From Glandiceps talaboti (lineage: Eukaryota > Hemichordata > Enteropneusta > Spengelidae), in assembly GCF_964340395.1 (NCBI RefSeq), contig NC_135562.1, positions 12,021,543 to 12,085,542 on the forward strand: 64,000 nt of DNA, written 5' to 3'. The notes beneath the pieces were generated by a model that was not told the origin of the DNA, made no database searches, and saw only the letters and a list, made by a program, of their open reading frames with translations. The position numbers were made by a program, and so were the translations under genes. Below, piece by piece: positions 15,401-26,100 of the stretch. How positions within the stretch are numbered: the stretch's first letter is position 1; every line of letters begins with the position of its first letter.

Positions 15401-18400
15401 TCCTGACTGTTTTCAAAGGCCTAATATGCGTATAGGGCAATATCCATGTAGCATGAAAGTCTCATTGGGGATTTGCTTTGACTATAGAAAGAATATGTGT
15501 GTGAGATTGTGATGTATTAAAGTACTTATTGCCTTGCCTTATTTGGGCACTAGTGGACGTTAAAGTACTTATTGCCTTACCTTATTTGGGCACTAGTGGA
15601 CATAAAGGACTTATTGCCTTGCCTTATTTGGGCACTAGTGGACATAAAGTGCTTATTGCCTTGCCTTATTTGGGCACTAGTGGACATTAAAGTACTTACT
15701 GCCTTGCCTTATTTGGGCACTAGTGGACATAAAGGACTTATTATCTTACCTTATTTGGGCACTAGTGGAACATTAAAGTACTTATTATCTTACCTTATTT
15801 GGGCACTAGTGGACATAAAGGACTTATTGCCTTGCCTTATTTGGGCACTAGTGGACATAAAGTGCTTATTGCCTTGCCTTATTTGGGCACTAGTGGACAT
15901 TAAAGTACTTACTGCCTTGCCTTATTTGGGCACTAGTGGACATTAAAGTACTTATTGCCTTGCCTTATTTGGGCACTAGTGGACATCATATTAGTGGATT
16001 GATTTCCATCACATTTATACTTTACCTTGTATAAGGACACCGCCAATCATTACTGGTATAAGTTTACAACATTTAAAGACAACCTGAGTTGGGTAATTAA
16101 GATAGCCAACTGACGTGTTGGATAATCCCATCGTAGCTACCGTCAGAAAAGCAAGGAATACATAAGTCTTCAAAGGTATTCTGAAAAAAACCACATAATG
16201 CTGAATAAGTAACCACAAAGGCTCGGTACCTGCAATAGCTTTTTACCTCATGCTAGAGGGTCAAAATAGAACAAGAAGGTCGACTTATTTTCACAAACGC
16301 CTATAGTAATATCAGATTTGATAATATAACTCTATAATGTGTGCTGTTTAATTATACTTAGTACTTAGTGAAATCACTCTAAAACTATGACAACCATGAG
16401 TACATGGACAACTAAACAATTTAATTGGTGGTTTACCCTACTTGACCTGAACAGTGATGATGACCTGGACAAGTGGCCTTTGAACAGGTCACATGACCTT
16501 TATATGTACTGATTACAATACAAGTACTGTACAGTAGGCGTGATGTCATTGTGGGATTGTTAACCAATCTAAAGCCTTTACTGTGATATCACAACTGATT
16601 GGCGAAATAATAACAATCTTTATTTATACTGGATAGTTCTTTAAGTATAGATAATTATAAACATTTGTCTCCCAAACAGTCCAGTGAGGGTCATCCCTCG
16701 TGGGCTCAGTAATGCAGGTGGAAACCAGAGTAACCGGGGAAAAATCTGCGTTGTACAGTAGAGTCAAACTAACAGACACTCTTCGTACTTACAGCGTGGT
16801 AAATTTTACTCAAACATTGAATAGGTTTGAACCCTGACTTCAGTGGTAACAGGCTAGGCAAGTGGTTTAACCACTCGGCCACCTACAACTATAGAAATGA
16901 TTTCAGAATATAAATCCGATCACAAAATAAAAGAAAACCAGTTGTGATCACAAACCTGCCTTAACAGATACAATGTCTTTTTTTTTTTTTTTTTAAAAGG
17001 TGGCAAATTGTTGAAACCATTCAAATCAAAATCTGGTGTACTGCTGGGTATTAAAACTAATTGTTTGATTTGATCTTGTTGTCTCTGTGTTTCTTTCAAT
17101 TGTCGTCCTCTGTGTTACAGGTTTGCATATGTAGAGCCGTAAATGAAAACATAAACACTTCTAATACAAGAGATGATCTTACAAAAGTAAAAGTAATTAG
17201 ACTGAACTAAACAAACGAAACAGCTATTAATGTTTAGGCCTAATAAAAAAAATTGTGTGGTTCCGATTACGCTCAATTTTAGAATAGGTGGGGTAGGTAG
17301 ATTTTTTATTTTATTATATATTTGTTTTCATGTGTGCATGTCTAGTTCATGTTTTCCATTGTTTTTCATATGGTCTCTATGTTGTTTATTTCTTCCTATC
17401 AGATGTACAGCCATTACAGATTGGAAGAACAGTTTTATATTGTCTTTTAGGTCGATGTCAGTTTCTGCATCCACTGTTTGTCGTGAGACTTCACAATTTT
17501 TGCGATTTTATTATTTTTTCTCTCGAGTGCATAAAAAAAAGTTTAGGGTCGGCAGTGAAAAACTAGGTGGGGTCGGGTAACCGGAACCAAACAATTATTT
17601 TTGAGGCCTTATACTGTGATTGTATCTCCAATAAATAGAGAATAGCTTAGAAAGTAAACTGGTGATAAGTTGTTTTTTACTTACTTGCGTTGTTTTTCAG
17701 CATGTGTTTGTATTTCTAACATACCAAATAGAGAATAGAAAGCAAACTGCACAAGAGTCAGATACCATCCATATGGTTTCATTCCCTCTAACTTGAATAT
17801 CAACTCCTAATTTTGATGAAACGAGAAACATTGACTTAGTCATTTTTTTTTTCTGAGGAGAAAATTTAGTATCAATGTCATTTAAGTGTATATGTACTGA
17901 TTGTATAAAATTCATTGTACTATGCACAAGCCATTGAGTTGAACAAAAAAATATGGAATATATACCCTGCTCATTCTACATCATGACAACGCACGTCTAT
18001 GTCACGACATTTACACCATATCAACTTAAATATTTACAAAAAATACTGTTAAAAATGTATGGATGTCACCACAATCAACATTGTTGATATTGTATTGCTG
18101 TATGCAAACTAAAGCAAACATGGCTGCTAGCACAAGTTTCAATACCACCACTGAAAGTTTTTTTATTTTTTTAATTTTTTTTTTAACTTGAGATAAAAGA
18201 GCACTGATTATATTGCAGTGTGAGAGACATTAACATAAAGTGTACAGTTAACACTTTCGTCGCCTTTGTCCAGTCTTAAAAGCACCTTTCAGTGTGAACC
18301 ATTCCGGAAGTTTATTTCAAGAATTATATGTTCAAACATGATCCTGTTTTTTTTTAATTACTCAGCTGAGTTGTAAGTGATCAAACCACTTGATTAGCCA

Positions 18401-20103
18401 ACCAGGCTTTCTTGTTTAGTCTGTCTGGCAGACTATTGTTCACATTTACATTGTGTATACAAAATTTAAAAAAATAAAATGCATTTGTTCAAAAAGACAA
18501 TACAGGAGTTATGCCCTGTTTTTCTATGACAACTTAAAACATGTCTGTCACTTATTCTATGGTGCTTGACATACCATCTGATCAATAATTATATTCCAAA
18601 TTTTTTACCCATGCTGATATAATTACACTTTTTTCTTCAATATTTTTCTTTGAGCAGCTGCACAATATTCTGAACTGTAAGATACGCGCGCTGTGTTCCC
18701 CTCATTGGCCTACTTTTTGAAAGAGGTTGGCCGATGTGTGAGGGCGCCCCATCATGGTGTACTTACAGACTGTGACTTAAAGGGCTTTATCAATACTCAT
18801 CTTTGACTCGTGATGACAAGACCCCCTATGTCACTTATATTTTCCATGGCAGAATGAATGAAGAAAATGTTGGTGAATATATCTATTAACATGACATTCT
18901 GAAATCAAAACTGTTTTAAACAAATTGTATTACAAATATAATGTAGTCTGAAAGGCTGAGTCCTTGGTCTGTTTATCTAACTCACTGGTTAGTGCAGTAT
19001 GTAAGTGGAAGTAATGCCTGGATCTTTCAAACTAATTATAATACTATATATGCAATTAAAAATCTCGCTACCTTTTGAAACATTAAAAGAATGTAGTGGC
19101 ATGCACTGACAGGTTTTAATACTAATAGATTTCATTTTAATATCTAAAGCCGGATGAATCTGTTAACATTGTAATTTTTAAATTTCTATCATTGGATTAA
19201 AGTGACATGGTCTGTCACTCCTGAGTGGTTTTCATTATTTTTGTTTTGAAATAAAACCTTACTTATATTTTACCATTCACTATCACTTGTCTTAAAACCA
19301 GCAGCCACTAGTAAAATCCATATTGCTGCGATACAATTACTGTAGTTTAGAATACAAGAATAAAATGTCATTTTATTCATACATGTACAATATGAGAATA
19401 GTCATATAGCAGTTAGTTCTGCTAGTGGCTGCTGTGACACTGACAGTGTGAAATATAAGTAACCTTTTTTTCTCTCATGGTAGGAATGATAACACTAATG
19501 CAAGACCATGGGTTGAAGCATGGACCTTAATTAAAGGGTGGTATTTTTTGTTGAAAATTAAAAAAAAATAAAAACAATTACATTTTCGCTTTGATTACAT
19601 GTACTTTCCAAAATCATGAAACCTGAAAAACATATTTCCATCTCAAATAGATGTAAATTACATAATAGATCAATTTAAAAAAAAATAGGGCTGGGGTTAC
19701 AATTATGGGGAAAGGGTAGGAATATCAAATGTGTGTGATATATTTGTGTTTATGAAAAAAATTGTTGTGAAAATGACCATTCTATATAAAAAAGGGAGAG
19801 ATATATTACCTGCATATATCCATATATGATATAGAAAAAGAAAACTCCGACCACGCAGAAGAGAAAACGTAACATTCTTGGCCAGTGGTGAAGTTGCACA
19901 CCGAGCACTGTTATTTCAAGTTCTTTTTGTTTCTGCATTCCCTGTTCTCTCTGGATACGGACAATGTGATGTCTCAAAGCGATGTTTGTGTCATGTGTTT
20001 TGTCTGGAGGTGGTTGGTCTTGCTTGTCCTCTCCGACATATTGAAGTCTGTCGTTTGTTTCGTTGCTGGCTAAAGGATTCTGCGCTGGCCGGTTCTGGTA
20101 CAT
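11293..20103 (-). CDS. SLC35B3: SLC35B3, adenosine 3'-phospho-5'-phosphosulfate (PAPS) transporter 2
   Basis: This multi-pass Golgi carrier imports the sulfate donor PAPS for sulfation of glycans and proteins. Nine coding exons on the minus strand, all phase-consistent: 19810-20103, 17685-17806, 16026-16180, 15014-15121, 14365-14462, 13239-13331, 12680-12791, 11724-11793, 11293-11455. They sum to 1215 nt, or 404 aa (human 401). Landmarks in order: [17 protein letters not shown] (first membrane segment), [140 protein letters not shown]. The start at 20103 was chosen as the first Met in frame; the first 70 or so residues are polar and poorly conserved, as in orthologues. THOC1 is transcribed divergently 552 bp away. 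Confidence 0.96.
12198..12490. repeat. (CA)n microsatellites in SLC35B3 intron 7
   Basis: CA tracts at about 12198-12267, 12332-12360 and 12407-12490, separated by short unique or degenerate sequence. Confidence 0.95.
13418..13665. mobile_element. MITE, GGGAACTTGCAA family, copy 2
   Basis: In SLC35B3 intron 5. The same ends and interior as at 8435-8678, with the extra segment AGACTGAGCATGCTCAGAT near the left end that copy 3 also has. The right end has one change (TTTGCACATTCCCTA). Confidence 0.88.
15516..15986. repeat. 43-bp minisatellite with higher-order structure, SLC35B3 intron 3
   Basis: Eleven copies of a unit containing CCTTATTTGGGCACTAGTGG. Units differ in the linker (ATAAAGGACTT, ATAAAGTGCTT, ATTAAAGTACTT). 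The series GGACTT-GTGCTT-GTACTTACT occurs twice, about 210 bp apart, so a five-unit block was duplicated. The apparent 124-aa open frame here is an artefact of the 43-bp period. Confidence 0.93.
16680..16889 (-). mobile_element. tRNA-derived SINE
   Basis: On the minus strand, from about 16889, GTGGCCGAGTGGTTAAACCA carries an A box (TGGCCGAGTGG). About 50 bp on comes AGGGTTCAAACCT, a B box one base from consensus. The head resembles a Leu or Ser tRNA with its long variable arm. A non-tRNA body follows through CCCCGGTTACTCTGGTTTCC to about 16680. It lies in SLC35B3 intron 2 in the sense orientation. The 3' limit is uncertain and no clear target duplication was found. It is not a functional tRNA gene because the acceptor stem does not pair. 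Confidence 0.65.
18722..18770. repeat. Dispersed GC-rich repeat (GGCCGATGTGTGAGGGCGCC)
   Basis: In SLC35B3 intron 1. It is nearly identical to 8216-8262, and an inverted partial match lies at about 10620-10645. It may be the end of a MITE whose other end was not located. Confidence 0.55.
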
Positions 20104-20655
20104 GGTGGAGTACAATTTTTTCGTTCACGTTTTCGGGACTTGGTGGTATGGCGAGAAATGTCGGTCGAGTATCCAAATATATTACTCGAAAATACCGAGC
20201 ACTGAATTTCTTATAGGAATGTGATATAAATAATTGTACTTTACTGACATAAACGTCGAAGCACGGTGTTTACTGATTTGTAAAACTTGAAATTCATTTT
20301 TTAACTTCAAAAGTTCAAGGCGACGTTCACGTACGTACCGATGCCACGCATACGTACTCAGTGTCACTTTCACCTTCCCACTTCCGTACTCTATCAAGAA
20401 TCATGCGTGCATCGCGTAGGTCCACACAGAGGAGTACAACATTGGCGTGTGTTGAGAATCATAAACCACACGATCGACAGTCGTATTAATTAAAAATACG
20501 GCTCAACATATGGTAGTGAACAATACTTCGCTGGTTTCACCGGCCGGTGAGCTGTGTTTATCATTTGCTAATGTGAGGAGTTGTTATTTCGTCAGAAAAA
20601 AAGAGCCCGTTATTTGTGATGTCATCATATTTTGTGTTGTTGTCGCATATTCAAA
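20104..20655. promoter_or_regulatory. Shared promoter region between SLC35B3 and THOC1
   Basis: 552 bp separate the start codons of two divergent housekeeping genes. No TATA box is evident for either. A palindromic CRE/ATF-like site TGATGTCATCA lies at 20617-20627, about 30 bp before the THOC1 start codon. CG dinucleotides are denser here than in the surrounding DNA. Bidirectional activity is inferred from the arrangement. Confidence 0.6.
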
Positions 20656-23040
20656 ATGGCTGCGTCCATGTTTGATTTCGATTTAGCAAGACAAAGGTTT
20701 TCGGTGAGTAAATCTTGCTTTATTAAGAGTACACGAGAATACATCGGTGACGAAATGAAATATGGTAGCACAGTCCATAAGGGTACACACTATTTAGCCA
20801 TTTTCGTCCCTCTAAACGTCGATAACGCTCTTTCAAATAATAACACACATGTGCAGATGCAGCTGCAGTAGTCCTGCTTGATTGCGATTCACTTCGTCCC
20901 ATTTTCAACTCGTCCCATTTCAACTCGCCCCAATTTCAACTCGCCCCATTTTCAACTCGCCCCATTTTTAACTCGTCCCATTTTCAACTCGCCCCAACAA
21001 CACTAGGAAACGTTTATAAATCTAAACGATACATGGACTCGAAGTACGGAGACCGAAACATTTACATGATTTTACCTACGTAGGCAGTCGAAGCGTAGCA
21101 AATGTAACATTTCGTAGCAGAAAGTGGTGTGGGTTTTGGCTAAGTGTTTGGTAGATCTAGAACTTATACTAGCACAACAACTTTAAATTTCCTCAGTCAT
21201 GGAATATCACTGTTCACATTAGGACTTAATGTTTACAACCCAAATAAGAAATAATAATGATAATAACCAGGGAGAATATTAGTGACTGACACGCTTACGA
21301 CTTCCGCGCGTACGGGTTTTGGAGACGTGTCTCCTCTCCCTAGTTAACGCAACTAAGTACTGTAGTATGTGTTTACAGCGCAAGTGGTAGGTACTTCATT
21401 AGTGGAATACGAGATACCACAGACCCTCCAAACTGAGTACTACTAGCTTCGATTTCATATATGCACAGGTAAATTATATTGCAAGAGTTGGGGCGAGTTG
21501 AAAATGGGGCGAGTTGAAATTGGGGCGAGTTGAAAATTGGACGAGTTGAGTGGGACGAGTTGAAATGGGACGAGTTGAAATTGGGACGAGTTGATCCGTC
21601 ACCGTCCTGCTTGCATACGGAGGAATTCGGGACTCGATTCTGACAATTGTCCCTCCCCCTCAAGTCAGTAATACAGACGCGTGCACCGTCATGTAAGCAG
21701 GACTACAGCTGCAGCTACTCCGTCGATGCACACTGTGGTTGATGCTAGTATTTGTCATGCTAGTCCCGTTTGCAGACGGAATCTTGATTCGATTTTGCCA
21801 ATGTCCATCTCCTTCTTCCCTCTGGTGAAGAGAATGGACTGTCCGACTGTATCAGGATAACGTCACAACTTATACCATGACTGCAAGCAGGACTATGCAT
21901 ACAGTTTGTGACTACGACTGTACTAATATAGTACTAGCAATGTGAGTCAGTATCAGTCAGCGCGGCGCGCCCACGATCTGATTTTACCTGTCAGTCTCAC
22001 AAGGTCTGTTGGACAGCGAAGCAATATCACAGATATGCTATACAAACACGAATTTTGAAACCAAGTCTCTGACAAAAGGGAACACGAGAGCGTGTTCTTT
22101 ATGAACTCCAGACTTAATGCAAAGTTTGAAACCGATGTACCGATATACATGATGTACATTAGTCCTGCTTGCATACGGAGTAAGTCGTCCCTTCCTTGAG
22201 GGTCATGTCAGTAATCTAGACCCGTGCACCGTCTGCAAGCAGGAATAACATTACATGTACTAGTAGTAGTATAAAGTGTTGTTTATAAGAATAGGGAAAT
22301 GATAGTTGAACTTGTTTATGTCTGTAGGTTATTGATATTTTTGTATCAGTAACATACCAACATAAACTCCAGGGTCTCTTGCAGACTACTAGGCTCAGTA
22401 GACTGATAGTCATAGTCTGCAAGAGACCATGAAGGTAGCTCTGGAAATATGCAGTCCAAGGACTCTGAATTGACACGTCTTAATTCATCTTTCCTCTTTT
22501 GCAGCATTCTGTTAAAGAATCATTGCTGTCTAATGCATTTGATGGTATAGAGGCAAGTTTTCAGGATACAGCCGGCAGGTACATGTAAATAAATCTTGTG
22601 TATTTGTAGTTTTATATTTACATTTCTATTGTACTATGCACAACATGCGTCTGAGTCACAAACAATCCATGTCTACATCATCCATGATTGGTTCTGTTGA
22701 CCGTGTTGTGTTTGAGTCAAAACATTCAAAATTGCCATTTATTTCCCCCGATTTTTCTTTGATATTATTGGAACTGATATAATTCTGTTATTCTCCAATA
22801 TTTTTCTTCATGCCACCAGATATATATTTCTAAATTGATTTTAGTATACACTTTGTAAATCATGATTTCAGTTTTTAATATTTCCAGTTATTTACCTGTA
22901 ATAACCTGTCTTTCATTAGTGTAGTGAATCACAGCTACTTAGTACATGAAGTGAACCTAATTAGTCAAATAATGAATGTATTTTGTCAATAGATTTGGAT
23001 GTATTAATTAATCAAGCAAACAAAATCCTTTGTTATTTAC

Positions 23041-23138
<98 letters not shown>

Positions 23139-26100
23139 ACATGGAAGGATCTTGTGCTTTTCACAATTAACAAAATACACAATTTGTTACTGATACGTGT
23201 ACCATCTCCATTCCATATGAGTGTTAAGTGGAGACTAATATGATAACACTAACAAAGTTGTTTAGGAATGTGGAAATGAAAATGTATTTCTTCAAAAAAT
23301 ATGAAAGGACAGATAAATTTTATTCAATTCCAAATACTGTATGTAACTTACTTGATTTTTTTTACTTGTAGCGAGGGTGAAAAGAAGAGTACCTTTGATC
23401 AATCATTCCGAGATGTTGTCAGAGATCTTGTTGTAAGTACGATATTCTGATAATGTTACCGTAATTGGTAATGTCATTTTTGAATTCAGTTCGTTTAATA
23501 CTCAAATGTAGTGAAATTTAAACTTACTAACGAATACAAAAATACTGAAATAACTTGTGTAGAGTTCCACAGTTGAAGAAAGTAAACATTTTGAAATTGA
23601 ATTTCAATGGCCAACTTGCAACCCTGAGTATACTTTGAATCACTCAAGTCATGTAAAGAAGCTCTTCTGTGCTTGACATGTATTCATTTCTCAGTCACTT
23701 TCGGGCTTTCTAGCAAAGGTTTACGGGATAACCTCTGCTGATGACATCACATGTTTCTTTGTCCTGATAAACGTGTTTCACATGACAAAGAAATAGAATG
23801 TATGTGGTGATGTCACCTAAATCAATCTGTGTTTTCATTTTTCAACAGTTACAAGAGCAAGGTTCAGATGCATACATTGCTGTTGTTGAACTTGCCATAG
23901 AGGGCGCCAAACAAGGCATCTGCACAGCCTCCACGCCATTTGTACTTCTGACTGATATCTCTGAGGTTGTCACTTTAGATGTCTGTGAACATATATTTAG
24001 TTTTGTGGAAAGCAAGGTTTCTACATGGTTACTGGTGAGTTCAAATTCTATATAAAAAAAAAGTTTCAGTCTCACGTTTTGTTTTTGTACTAAACTAAAT
24101 CATGACATAAAATTGTGTTACATTCTGACATTTTTCAACCAACTTTGTTTAAAATGTTCCCCCTAGATTGTCCAAAGAAATAGTCCACCATTGTAAACTT
24201 TTCACATTTTATTTGTTGGTATATAGATCATGGTTGGGGGTGGGGTGGGGGGGGGGGGGGGTGTGGCTGAATATTGAACAGAATACTTTTCAAAAAACAA
24301 AGCTTGTAAAAACAAAAGCATTTGCCTTTTGCATTTAAGAGGGCACTGTTTCTTAATACCCCATTTGTGGAAAGTGAGGAATTTTCTCAAATTGAGGGAT
24401 GACTGTCAAAGGATTTTAATTGCATAAGTAAAGAATCATTACTGGGACAAGCCATTAGCCAAGCAAGTGGACTTGTTATCAAAGAGTACCAATATTTACA
24501 CATGTGATGATGGGCTCTTACATAACACAAGTAAACAGCTGTAAAACATTTTATTACCCACCGGCACTACTTTTGGCATTTCAGTCAATTGAGGCAAACC
24601 TTATCTCCGTCTTATATCAGTTGTTATCAATTTATTAGGCTATTATAAGTAACGCTACAAACAGCTTTAGAGATGCAAACAACTTTTATGACACCCGTTT
24701 TCGCCAGGCAAGCCCGCGGGTTTGTTGCACTTGGACCGCTAATGGTTTGTGACTGTCATGGAAGGCAGCAGCATCTGCTCTGTATCAAATATATCTCAAA
24801 TCAAAAACTTGATGTGTTTGTTGTCTTTATTTTTTCATTACAGCCAGCCTTTTATAATGCAGGGAAGAATTATTTACTTCGGATGTGTAATGGTTAGTAT
24901 GTTATGATATTGTAACATTCGTGACATTTCACTTGGATGGTTTGGTCAATATAATGCAAACAGAAATAGTCAACAGTTTGAAACGTAGTCAGCTGTGTCA
25001 GCCTGTGATAAAAATGAAAAATGCGAAATTTTGAGGTGATGGATTTTGGGGTAGCATTAGGACCAAATATTAACTGTTATAAATGTAGCATGTACAGGTT
25101 GGTGCCTAGTCATTTTCACAGTTTGCCATCGTATTGAATAAACTTGGATAACATTGATATTCCTGGTGACAAAGAGATACATTTTTATCCATTTCGCTTC
25201 ACTATCATACATGTACTTCCTTATGCCACTAGGTGGCGCTATTCATTGTGAAAGGTCTTAATATCATTTGGTGTATTCAGCATAAAGACCGTTCGTGATC
25301 ATTTGGATGGACTGTCCACAGCACTGGCTCTGACACCGCACTAGCTCTGGTCCACCTACTATGAGAGTTAGAATAATTAAAGATCAGTGCCATGGACAAT
25401 ACTAGCTAAAAGGTCACAAACAGTTTTTTATCCTGAAGTCAGATATCTGTCGTATTGTCCTCACTACAAAGTAACACTAGGTGGCGCTATTCATACAAAA
25501 TAGTCTTTCAACCTGAATCTTATTGCTGTTTCTCATAATGTTCTCTAGATCTACTTCGTAGATTATCACAACCTCAGAGAACCGTCTTTTGTGGACGCAT
25601 ACAGCTTTTCCTGGCCAGGCTGTTTCCACTCAACGAGAAATCTGGTGTGAACTTAATGAGCCAGTTTAACTTGGAAAATGTTACAGTGTACAACATGAAA
25701 GATGTTGAGGGTTCACTAAAGGTAAGAAAAGAAGTTATACATTGATTCATAAAGTCAGTATTTTAACTCAATCTGATTAAAATCTGATGCGGTGAAAACA
25801 GTTAGAGGGCTTTATTTACCTTTACATTTGTATTTCCATCGCTTTGTGTCTTGTCTTTGTTTTTAGCAGACCCAAAAATCAATTTGATTGGTTATATTGC
25901 ACCACACACTGTATACACATGTACCCACAAGTGATTCAATATTATTCAGGGTGTATGATATTATGAGTAAGTCATCCAACTAAACAGCTTTTTCAAAAAC
26001 CAAAACATTCTAATTGCAGCTAGTGCAGTTTTAATATATACGTAAAGACCCTCGATAAATCACAATAGATCACACAACTGAGTGTGTACATACATACATA

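Noticed and set aside
15572-15946. 124-codon open frame of repeated LIWALVDIK units, resembling a repeat protein
   Set aside because: It is the 43-bp minisatellite read through in several frames, inside a SLC35B3 intron and on the opposite strand to the gene.
16811-16889. Functional tRNA-Leu or tRNA-Ser gene
   Set aside because: A and B boxes are present but the acceptor stem does not pair and the B box is imperfect. It is better explained as a SINE head.
17230-17580. 116-codon plus-strand frame in SLC35B3 intron 2
   Set aside because: Hydrophobic low-information frame with no family resemblance, antisense to the gene. GGTGGGGTAGGTAG-type ends suggest a decayed repeat.
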